Source: Patiria pectinifera (taxonomy: Eukaryota; Echinodermata; Asteroidea; Valvatida; Asterinidae). From it: DNA of 64,000 bases. The DNA lies in contig CM057147.1 of NCBI GenBank assembly GCA_029964075.1, positions 28,107,513 to 28,171,512 on the forward strand, in the 5' to 3' direction. This document shows, one piece after another, positions 34,501 to 46,500 of the stretch; the stretch's first letter is position 1, and every line of letters begins with the position of its first letter. A model generated the notes under the pieces. That model saw nothing but the letters and a program-made list of their open reading frames with translations. It was not told the DNA's origin and did not search any database. Both the position numbers and the translations under genes were made by a program.

Positions 34501-37500
34501 CACAATAACTTGGTCGGTTACTTTTTGGATAGCTGCAGATGGTCCACTCTACCTTAGATGTACGTACATGCATGCCATGATACCGGTACATGTACGACTT
34601 GGTCTAGGGTGGTGTTTGCTTTGCATGTGTGTACCTAGATGTGCCTGTCTTTTAATTTTAAAGCCCTCACATGTAACTTGCAGATAAAATGAGAGATCAG
34701 ATGTTTTTAGGTCGAAGCGTTGACTGAATAATTTTGGTGTTTTGCAGAAAATGTTGGACAAGTTACAGGACTTGGCGGAGCTGTTGGAGATGACAGAGTA
34801 TGACATCAGGGCGCAGGCTCTGCACTGCGAGTGTGAAGAGAGAACGGTCAAACGATTGCTGGCTGCTTGCAAGAACCTGAAGAGAGCTTACAAAGGTAGG
34901 ACCTGACAATAGACGGATTGCATTCAGCGGACATCTTGTATGTGTGGAAATTAAACTAATGTTGTGCATCTTTGTCTAGGCCATAAGGCTGAACATGGAG
35001 CACTGCTTTAAAGGGAATATACAACATTTGCAAACATCAAAAAATAAAAATACCAAGTTTTCACAAAATACCTTACTAGGAGGTTGGTAAATGACAGTCT
35101 AAAGCATCCTGTAAAATTATGGCACCTGGTGTCAAGTCATTTTCAAGAAAATGGTATTTTTGTATACATTTCCAATGGTGGTCGGCCGATACTAACCCCT
35201 TCAAATAGTTCATTTCTGAAAATTACAGCAAAAGCCAATGATGTACATTTCCTTTAATATGTATGTTTCATCATCATTAGCAGGATGGACTGGGTTTTTT
35301 GTGTCGGTAAAAAAAACTTTCACATTTGCAATTTGGCTTGACATTGCAAAACTAAAGACCACTTGTTTTAGGGGAAAAAAAATTGCTACAGTACAGGAGA
35401 CATTTCTCAGAATGTCGAGGACAGCAAAGAAAGTGAAAGTTGTCCTCAAAAAAATGGTCACGCTGCACGATGGACAGCTTTTACGTCATAGAATTACTCC
35501 TCCGTGCATGGCACCAGTACCTGGGTTTATATTTAGGCTGGAAATACGCACGGCCAGCAAGACTAATGAGTTGTTTACTAGGCTGGCTTCGCAATTTAGC
35601 TCCAATTATAGAAATGAAAAGGTTTCAGAGCATGACTTCCCTGGTTTTCATGGTTTCTGCATTGTGCAATAATGAGGATTGTACTTTTATGTATTTGTAA
35701 CCGCTGAACTTTGAGAAAATGGAATTAATGTCGAGGGTTTGCCCTTCGCTGACGTATTTTGCAGAAAAAACAAAATTCACAAGCTTACTCAGGTGGAACT
35801 CCAACCCAGGACCTCCTGCTTACTAGTGCAGACGTCTTACCACTCGATCACCATGCTAGGGTCGGTTGACCGGATCGAGTCTGTATATACAGTGTTTATA
35901 TATAAAATACGTCGGCGAAGGCCAAGACCCAATATACAGTGAGATTCAAACCATATACAGTGAGATTCAATAAAAAATATTATAACAAGTCACGTTTATG
36001 TAAAGTTAAGGATTAACTCCAACCAAGCAATTTTTTGTTTTTCCCAAAGCAAATGTGGTAATGAATTGGAAAAGTCCAATTTGTTTGGTCACATCTGCAC
36101 CCCCTGCATTTGTTTTGAATGTATCTTGAATTTTCCGATTGTTTTTATTTTTTTGTCCAATAGCTCAGCTGTATGGCATCAGCAGCAACATGAAGGACGT
36201 CTCCGACAAGGAGCCCACAGACACCAGTTCCTACACCTCCAATAGCCCAGAGAGCACCAGCCCCAAACAGAAGCGCACCTCCACCTCCTCCATGGGCTCG
36301 GCCTCCTCCGAGCCCCCCAGCATCCGTGTGCCCCCGACCCCGCCCCCCGGGGGATACCCCTGCGAGCACTACGGCCGCAACCAGTACACGGTCACCCCGC
36401 CCACCACCCCTAAGCAGTGGGTCAAGAAGACGGCGGCCAAGGGCACGCCCCCGCCCAACAAGAAGATGATCACGGTTAACCTGCCGCTGCCCGACGGTGG
36501 GCTGAAACGCAGCAAGTCCACCGAGGCCTCACTGCCGCACAGAATCGACATTGAGGGCGGCGGCTCGTTGTCAAGGTACATAGTGTGCAACTATTGACCG
36601 ATTCAAGTGGCATAGTGAAACTGATTCAATTCAAGTGGTATAGTAAAACTGATTCATTGATCATTCCATTTCCCAATACAATGCAGAGGGATAAGAGAAG
36701 TATCTCATGGGTCATTTGTGGAACACTATTTACATACCTGCCAACTAGTACGATTTTGCCGTATTTCGTACGGGAATTTGTTGAAAATATGACCATACGT
36801 TTTTCCCCCATAAAATACGATTTTTGACCATTTCGACACGCCTGAAAACAATCCTAGTTCAAAGCGGCTGTGAGTTTAGTATTTATGCTAGATAAAATCG
36901 CTGAATCAACATACACATGTACATACATGCACGCAGCAAAGTCAACGATGTACCGGTACTGCACGAACTGAATTCCCACTGTACGAATTGCATGTACACG
37001 GTATCACAAACTAGAACCAGTCCAGTTCCAGGATGTGCCGATACTTCAAGCAGCAGCACCCCTGCCTCAAAAATAAATGTCTGCATTCGTATACACACAG
37101 ACCAGCAGGAGTACGTACGGCAGATCGTACGTGCAGTCAATCGACTTTCTTTTTCTCAGTGCACGCACGATACAGAACATGCTTTGATGTTCATTTACGA
37201 TATATTCATGAAGTCACAACACACCTGCACGTGGTGTTCCGTTGTCAAAAGCTTTTGAATAGTAACTTTACTATTACTACGTTCTGAAATGAAAATAAAA
37301 ATTGGGAAAAATCAACAATGCCGCGCAAAGAGCGATTTAAGCAGGCGGCCCAAACTGAACTGGAGAAAACAGCAAGAAAATGCAAGAAAATTGATTTCTT
37401 TTTGGGTAGGCCAAGTTCTTTTTGATGTACTTTTGTAAAATAAAGCTCTATGCAACTCTATGCGATCGTTGTGCATATTTTTCTTATTACTTTCAGTACT

Positions 37501-40500
37501 GATTTCTATATGGTGCGTGCATGTGATTATGATTGAAACTGGCACTTGGTGGCAACACGAGACAAAACATGAATATTTAAGTTTAGATACTTTGAAGTCC
37601 TATATGAACGTTTCACTTGCATTACAATTTTATTTATTTCAAACATTAGGGTTTAGTCTAGTCTTTAGTTTAAGTAGACCTGTTTTTTAAGCAGTTTGTT
37701 TTATATGAATAAGGTACATGATCAATATCCTTATTCATGCAAATTGTTTGATTAGGTTTACCACCCGCAGGGAGACGTCTGGTCATTTTTTTGTAACTTT
37801 TATAAAGATGTATTTAAGTTGGAGTATTGCAGCCACATTTATTTGTTCGTATAGCTCGTCTATATGCATATTTTTGAAAAATACATTTTTTTTTATGAAA
37901 AATGCAACTTTTCGAGATTCAGAATACAGTTTTTCAATCCCAGAGGTTGGCGGGTCTGTATTTAAGCAGTCAGTATTTATTTGTTAAAACAATACCTGAC
38001 TTTTTTTTCCAGAAATTGTAAAAGAAAACAAAACAGTGAATGTCGTAAGACCCACTCTTCTGGATGAAACGCTCAAACTTTGTTACATTCAATCTGACAA
38101 CCCTCTCGTAAGCCTAGAGCAAGTAACGAGCGAGGACCATTTGTCAACCAGTGGTTGATTTGTTACGTAACTTACGCCACTAGTAGCAGTAGCTGTTTTT
38201 CATGTTAACACCGAAAACCGAAACAATATAAATTAGGTAATACCGACATTTTGGCTGTATTTTTATCAAAACTAGAAGCATTTTTATCAAAAGCTGGCTA
38301 CGAATATTTTCATAGTTCCCCAAACGTTGACCACACTGACGCACAACTGTTTATTTTGGTCTGTCATTTACGCAGGTTGTTTACGTAAGTTGAAACCAAA
38401 ACCACCGGGTCCAACTTTCAGTAGTAATGAAGAGGGTAGTTTCCCTGTCTAGGTGAAAAAAACGCTGCCCTGCATTTTCCCCAACACTTACGACCTTTTT
38501 CCGTCAATCGGCTCTGGCATTGGCAAATACAGTGAAAGCGCTGTTTCACTGAGGCGCTGTTTCACTTACAAGCAGCGCATCAGGTTAAGCAACACTGTAG
38601 TTTCTATTATGTTAATATTCTCACAGTAGATTTGAAAAGTGAAAGTGGAATATTGGGATTCTCCCTACAAAAGTGGCTCTTTATGAATCACTGCAGGATT
38701 GGGATTGGTCAGGATTTTTCTTGATTTCAGGATTTTTCAGCAGGACTTTTTCTGATTTCAGAATTATTTCAGCAGGATTTTTCTCGATTTCAGGATTTTT
38801 TCAACAGGATTTTTCCAGAGCTCAGAATTTTTCCAGCAGGACTTATTTTGGATTTCAGGATTTTCAACAGGATTTTTCTGGATTTCACGACTTTCTGTCA
38901 GGATTTTCCTGATTAGAATCCCCTTTGAAATTTAGAATCCCTGATGTTTTACCGCAAATGTGCTTTTACCTATAGATACAAGTTTATATTGAACAAAAGG
39001 AAGCGCTTTGAGATTGTTGATAGGATGGAAAGCACTATATAAGCACTACAATATTTCAATTTCTTACTGTTGGTGGCTAGCCTGTGTAAAAGGCATGGCA
39101 GGGGAACAGGATTCAATTTTTGGCTGGCTGTGACGCATCAAACAAAAGGAGACTGAAACCATCCAAAATATCCATTATACTTTTAATACCCAATTACATG
39201 TGTGAACATCGGCAAGTAAATGCACAATGATTGAATGCAAACATTGCCAACAAGTGAAATGGTTGCTGTCGCAATTCGTGGGCAAGATATAAAAAATAAT
39301 CAATCCACAAATTTGCTGAAAATTGAACTCAATCCTGTTATAATTGAATGAAATTAGTGTCCAAATGAGTATGCAACCAACATCCGCCAGCTAATAATTA
39401 AAAAAAAAGTGGTTTTGTGGTTTTTTTATTGACAGGATTCGCGGCAGTAAGATCCCGCCTTTGCTCAAGAAGCAGACGTCCGGTGGGAGCTGTGAGGCAA
39501 ACCTCAACTACTCCCGTCGCTTCTCTGAAGACACCATGGACAGCCGCAACATGTCGCCCCATAAGGGGATGTTCAACTCGGTCTCCGCATTCGATACCGG
39601 CAAAGCTAGTAAGGCCATCTTTGTTCACGGAAGTTTAATAGATTGGGTTTTTGGGGGGGGGGGATGGGTGGGGCTGGAGAGGGAAGGTCTTCCTTGTTGA
39701 AGTGCAGGTTTTTTTCACAAAAAAGTAGTGGGTATTTTCTTGGATCTTCTCAGTACCAAAATTTGCTGAGCAGTAAATATATTCGCTTAGTAAAAACAGC
39801 TTTCCGGTTAAAATAGCATGCAATACACACTGCTTGTGACTGGTTGCCCGTTGACGTTCGCTTAGCGCGTAAATTAAATCAATGGATTGGAGCCCAGTGA
39901 TATATCCCCTGAAATCCACACACCCATGTATTTTTTTTTTTAAAAGCTACATATGTAAATGTGTAGTTAGTGCATGTGTTGGCCATCTAGCGGTGAAAGT
40001 TTGTTTACTCTTAGAGCAAGTTCGAGTGAGGAACACTAATCGACTAGTGGTTGATTGGTGATGTAACTTACGCCTGTGCACCAACAGCAGCTTACGAACG
40101 TCACTAGTCAAACAATGGCCTAAACGTCATCACAAAACTGCTTGCTCGCTGCTTGCTGTTGTCAATTATAACGCGCCCAGCTATTGGTAACTAGCGATGG
40201 AACAGGGCTCATGTTCCAAAAAGTTCACCAGGGTAGTCCAACCATCCTTCGTTTGAGTGAAGTTGTCAATAAAAAACAAACTATGGTTTTCCGATAGTAC
40301 TCGATCAAACATGCTCTTTGCTGAAGGTGGCCCTTCCCTGGTTTTCATCCATTCACGTAATGTAAAATCAGAGATGAGTACCGGGCAACTACAATACCTC
40401 CCCGCAGTTACATGTTTTGATGGGTGTATCTCCTACATTGTTTTCACTGTGGGATACTTTAAATTTGATCTACCATATGTTTTCCCTTTTTACTTCATCT

Positions 40501-43500
40501 GATTAAACAGCTAACTAATCATTTGAAAGCTTTTAACCCATTACATCTAACATCATTCGCTAACAATAACTGGGTTCATCATACCTGCAGATATTTTCTC
40601 TGCAAAATGGAAATAGAAATTCATTTTTGTAGTTACTAACAGATCTATTGTGAATGAAAGGGACGTCTTTACTTTTTACGAAAGCGATTGCGTGACATTT
40701 TTTTTTCAGTAAAAATTGCATCATCTAGTTCCCTACAATCGCAATTACATTTGACTTAAGGCTACTTCAAAGCACCATAAAAATCAAACTGGAAAGTAGT
40801 TATTAGCCAAAAGTGTCATGTGCTGCTGGTATATTTTCTCCTGACGTCTTTGACATCTTTTCTCAGCACTTGAACTCGATAAACAGAATGTTCTACACAG
40901 CAGCTTTAATGAAATTGAGTTTGAAACCGAAAATTAACTGAACACCGGTGTTGTAGTCGAGTCCATCACAAGTCCCTTGCAAGTCCATCACAAACATACA
41001 GTTATATTAAATTACTAGAGCGCTAACTCCTCATCCTTGCGCACGGAGATGCTTTGAAGCCGCTCTGGGCGCAGACATTTTGAATTTATGTGCGTGTTTG
41101 TAGGACACAATCAAAATAGATGGATTGAATTTTAAAAGTATACTCTAAATGCAACGCGCAAGTAGAAGATACGCAAACAACTTAAGCGAGTCATGACGGT
41201 TAAAAAAAAACGGCGAAAAGCATCTGCAGCGGAGGGACGCGCACATGTTGCGCTGATTGCGTAGAGCAAAATAAAACGCTCATTTGCTGATTGTGCGTTT
41301 CAGTTTTGGGCGTATCAGCTTCAATGACGCACCGGTATGGAATACAAATGCAGATATGCAAATAGCCGTACAAAAGCGGTACAATATTTCTAGTTCTCCA
41401 TAGGTTTGTGCACAAACATGGATGCGCCCATCAGGCATTACTTTGTACATCGAGTTAGCGCTCTAGTAATTTAATATAGCTCTATGATCACAAGTCCCTG
41501 CAAGTCCCTTGCAAGTCCATTGCAAGTCCCTCGCAAGTCCATCACAAGTCCATCACAAGTCCATCACAAGTCCATCACAAGTCCATCACAAGTCCATCAC
41601 AAGTCAATCACAAGTCCATCACAAGTCCATCACAAGTCCATCACAAGTCCATCGCAAGTCCATCGCAAGTCCATCACAAGTCCATCACAGGTCCTTCACT
41701 CTCAATTCCAGTCATTAGCTATTCAAATGAACTGTTACAAAAGCATTCCTTTGTCATTGTTCATCCTGTTATTTGTGACATGACTGGACTTATGAAAGGA
41801 TTTATGAATGGTCTTGTGACTGGAATTGTGAAAGGACTCGTGGTGGACTGGACTACAATACTGCTGAAGACTTGTTTGCAAAGTAATGTACATGTATTTG
41901 CATGAGACAAGAGAATCTACATAACATCTGATTGACGGTGTGAAGATACTCCCTTTTAAAACAAAAACATGTGTGCAAAGTACCGTAGCTGTACATGTTT
42001 AACCTTAACTCCTTAGGATAGGGGGTGTGCAAAATCAAAAAATAATTAAAATTGGAGGATTCAGGACTGTTAGGGCTATTAAGCCTCTGTACTAATCACA
42101 CTTTGTTTATTTACTTGTGCACTTTCCTATGGAGCCAGTGGGGGCCCACGGTCCACTGAGCACCACAGGAAAGCACACGCTAAAGCGTGACGTCATTAGT
42201 ACAGAGGCTTATTCAGCTTCAATATTTGTCACACATCATTGCATATCTTTGCTGTGTTTTGTATGAATATAGGTGGTTGAGACATGTACATGTACATGTG
42301 TGCTTACACACTATGTTTCCTTTGGGTTGTGACAGTGACCTACATTGCGCATGATTAACTTCATGTGATGAATCATGCACAGTGTGTTACATGTATACAT
42401 GTGTATTTGTGAATGGCCCCTGATATTGATGCATGTAATAATTATGTGTTCTACAAACTGGCTGTTGTTACTGACCAGTGTTGTAGTCGAGACCCTGCGA
42501 GACCTTCACAAGACCTTCACAAGACCATCACAAGACCCACACAAGACCTCCAGTCTTAATTCAAATACAAGCTATTCAAATGAACTGCATCAAAAGGCAT
42601 TCCCTTTGTCATTTTTAGTGCCTGGTTACTTGTGGCTGGCCTTGTGTATGGTCTTGTGCTTGCTCTGCAACTGGTCCTGTGTCTGGTCTTGTGATGGTCT
42701 TGACCACATTACTGTTACCGACATTCTAAAAAGTGTTCCGTTGAATGTGATATTTAGAGATGGTCAGCTATGGAGATGTTGTGTTAAAAAGTGTGATGTG
42801 TATATTGATTTATTGCTTGGTATTTGATAACATTAACATAACATTAACCCTAACTCGCTACTGAGGTTTACTAATAACAGTTCCAAGTCCGCCAAAATCC
42901 ATCACTGACTCTGCTTCGCGTAATGCTTCAGGACCAAATCCGCCGAAATCCACCACAAATCCACCAGTGCTGTAGGTGGATTTTGATGGACTTGGTACTC
43001 ACGGCTTGTCTGCCAAAATCCCCCCAAATGGGAGATGGTTTTGATGGAGTTGGGAATGTTAGAGTTAATGTACATGCATCCCAAATTCACTCCTCTACAT
43101 CATCATTTATTGTCATCTGCAAAATCACGTCTCGTCGACTTTCTTGTACGTTTGTCCTACCCAAGGTTGTGGAACTTACATGTCCACCTTGTTTGGGTTT
43201 TTCCTATTTGCATGATGTGTCGTTTTCATTTAACTAACTGCCCTAACCCAACTGCATGAGAATAATTAGCACGTTTGGACTAATCTAACAATTTGCACAG
43301 ATCTAACCAAAATTTCACCGGTTTTCTGGTGGCACCCATTGAACAGGCTAAGACTTTTTTTTCCTCGAAAAGACTTTGGTTTTATCCAAATTCAACTCAT
43401 TCAAAATAGAGTCTGTAAAATCATCTGCAAGAGTTCACGTCCGCCTTATACTAGCATGCCAAAAAAATTGCGAACAAAGTTGAATTCTGTATAGGTTTTT

Positions 43501-46500
43501 GCCTTTCACCGACTAGCACTGTAAGTTCTATTTTTTTTCACCTTGTGAAATCTCGCTACTTAAAAAAAGAAAGAATAAAAAGAGTTCATGGCAACTAACC
43601 TCCAGCTTGCTTGCTCGAAGATTTTCAAACCAAACCCCGAAAAATGGATAATCTAGCGATTTCCACAACCGAACTGATCATAACCAATGTGCCTTTCTGT
43701 AGGGACGCCTCCTCCAGTTGTTGGAATGCTCCAAAAAGGGAGAACAGCCAACAATGGAGCCATCAGGCAAAGCAAATCCGAAACATGTCTAAAAACAGGT
43801 ACCATTTTGAAAAACCCGACTTTAATACCAACGTTCGCTGTGTTAGATTCTTTGAACAGATCAAAATTCATATATGAAAATACATGTATTTAATCAATTG
43901 TATTTCATGAAATGACAAGAGCATCTTTACTGAAGGGAGGTTAGGCTATTAGTCAACAAAAAAAATTCTAGAGAATCAGTTTTCAAAGAATAAGGTTTTT
44001 GGACCGGATGGATGTTACTTTTGATGCAGTTTCACTTTTTTTTCTTTTAGTAATTTTCAATTTCAGCTATAGTACTCTCTATTGGAAGCACCCTTTTTAA
44101 CCGAAACTCTAGACACGACAAAGTTATCTTTCCAGTGATGTTGTTCAAGGCTGCTGGTTTTGACCATCTGAGTGATATCATTGAATACCGAGAAGCTCAA
44201 AAGGACTTAAACTGTGAAGATTACTGAAATTGTAGTGATTATGTCATAACTATTTGTGTACAGTAGAGCTGGCACACAATTTGACATGCAGTGACTGTCT
44301 ATTGCGTGTATGTGTTTGCATGGAGTGATTTGATATTTGTACTAATTTTTGCACGTCACAGGCTTCCATTTGAATGTGACTTTTTGTTGTAACTCCAGAT
44401 AACATCCTCAACTTACCTTAGTAACTTGTGCTGAAAACCGTTTGTTAGGAGGATGAATGGCGTTTTCATTGAGGTTTATGATAATATTTTTTGTTCTGTT
44501 CAGACACCCTGGCTGTGCCCCCTCGGTCACCGCGAGCCCCCCGCAGCAACATGGTACATTCCATCAAGCACAGGTCAGTACTGGGTCAAGGGTCATGATT
44601 CTCAATGAATAAAATTTCAAATTCTAGAAATGATAATAAATTGTTAGAAGGAAAATAAGTGGTTTACACTTTCTAGTCAGCTCATTTCTGTTAGAATACT
44701 GTTATTTTTTGGTTTTTGGGGGGAGGGGAGGGATGTTGACAGCTGAAAAAACACACAGTTTAACTATGAAGGAAAATGTCTCAGACTAGCTGTGAACTTT
44801 GGAAAAAATTGTCTATGAACAATTTGCAGGCTTTCAAGCATTCCTACTTTTCCTACTTTTTGCTAATTTTTTTACCTTTCTCCTACTTTTCCTACTTTTT
44901 TCTTGAAATTCCTGCTTTTTCCTAATTTTTTTGTCCCACAACTCCGAAAAAGGAAGTCCCATTGAATTTTTTCATGACAGTGTTACACACACTGTCATAC
45001 ATGTAAATCACACAATGAAGGGCTTGGGCGCAGGAGTACTGCAACTGTACTTCCAAGAGCTTAGTTTAGGATGGAGCCCAAGTGTTGGGAGTACAGAACA
45101 TGCCAAATGAGGCTTATGATGCTGTGGACATGGGTGAGTTTCGACGAAAAAACTACTCCTGAAAGCCCGCAAAAGTCCTACTTTTATCCTGATTATGTCT
45201 TCCAAATTCTTAATTTTCTCCTGTTTTGGGGTTTTTTTTATAATAATTTTGATCTCCTACTGTTTTTCTTTTTCAGCTGGGTCTGTTTGAATGCCTGCAA
45301 ACGTCATTTGTACTATACTATCTAAGTCTATAAAAAAAATATTTATCAATGCCGGACCTTTTTCCCACATTTTTTCCCACCAGATTTAGCAGAAAGAAAT
45401 TCTTCCCACCACCGACCTGTGACTACTGCCACAAGATCATGCTTCACGGTTACAAATGCAAAGATTGCAAGTAAGTTTTAGAGAGGGAAAAATTGGTGGT
45501 ACGAAAACGCTGTTTTGTAAATCACAACCAGAACACTCCAACCTCAACATAACTTTTTTTTGTAACTGGAAAAATTTCTTTGCGTATTGGGTTCACATAG
45601 ACATTTTGAATACTATATTGAACACTGATACCAAGAAAAAAAGTCGACAAAAAGTCTTTTTCTCTCTTGTGTGTAAATTCAATTTTCCAAATTGATTCGG
45701 TGTTAAATAAAAGGGAAGTGAAAAGGCATTCCACTGATTTCTAGATCGAATCGAAAAAAAAAATTAACACAATAAGGTCTGTTGAGTTCGGAAACTAATC
45801 GACAGGTATTATTTGAGGTGACATTTATATCCCTTCAGTGTTGCTCTCGTCTTGTTTGGGACACTGTAAACCATCCAAAACCAAGCGTTGATCTCATTGA
45901 TCTGCAGCCGATTTCACGAAACAGTGCGTAACTTGCGCCGTGCGTAGGACTTACGCAACAAATTTGTTGCGCAGCTGCGCAATAAAATTAGGATCGCTTT
46001 CATGAAACTTGGCGTAGCTGCGCAACATTTTAAATAATCTAAACATCTTCTACGAGGATAATAACATCATTTACAGCTCAGTTTGTGTATGATTTTTGTT
46101 TGTTGAAGCTCCTCCGACCACCATTTTGATAATAGTTTTTTCCGACTTTTATTGAAATCATGCGGCAACTCTAAAAATTCTGTCACAAGTGAAGTAGCAG
46201 TTAACTTATTTCAAACACAAAGCTGTGAGTGTGTCTTGTATCAACCTTGATAAATTGTACAATAACAGGCGCCACGACGATCACGATTTGCTGGTAAAAT
46301 AGGTCATTTTCAGTTGCTATGCCACAGCTTACGCCACCTAAAGTACTTGGGCAAGTTACGCCATAAATTGTTGAGCAAGTTGCGGACTTACGCACTACGA
46401 AACTTAGGTGTGGCGCAGCGTGAAATGTTGCGCAACTTGCGCAGCAAATTGTGGCACAAGTGGACTTAAGCAATTGCGTAAAGTTTTGTGAAATCGGCTG

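Larger units (their letters stand above)
31957..34747. other. KSR intron 2
   Basis: Holds the F1 copy at 32339-32855 and an F2 relic at about 34240-34556. The rest is non-coding with T-runs, a short (TG)n at 33711-33727 and an ACATGT cluster at 34178-34196. Confidence 0.5.
40947..41863. mobile_element. MITE family F8 carrying a minisatellite, interrupted by F9
   Basis: Left CGGTGTTGTAGTCGAGTCC, right GGACTGGACTACAATACTG, mirror images. The left part holds (ACAAGTCCATC)n and the right part carries reversed GGACTTATGA/GGACTCGTGG units. It is split by the 476-bp F9 element. A compact relative is at 42475-42714. Confidence 0.7.
39609..44503. other. KSR intron 5
   Basis: 4.9 kb dominated by small transposons: nested F8/F9 at 40947-41863, the 132-bp MITE at 42080-42211, a second F8 copy at 42475-42714 and an F3-like element at 42848-43064. 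The stretches 39609-40946 and 43070-44503 show nothing coding. Confidence 0.5.

Noticed and set aside
35238-35700. 144-residue plus-strand ORF in KSR intron 3
   Set aside because: It begins inside an F1 MITE end, overlaps another open frame and resembles no protein. Exons 3 and 4 join in phase without it.
36145-36590. Minus-strand Gly-rich ORFs opposite KSR exon 4
   Set aside because: Shadow of a GC-rich coding exon. The plus frame joins in phase with exons 3 and 5 and matches KSR.
41484-41783. Repetitive peptide gene ([11 protein letters not shown]...)
   Set aside because: It arises from an 11-bp minisatellite that is open in all three frames; no start context, splice support or family match.
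42375-42827. 150-residue plus-strand ORF
   Set aside because: It runs through the compact F8 MITE and its repeats, with a Trp/Cys-rich composition and no recognisable domain.
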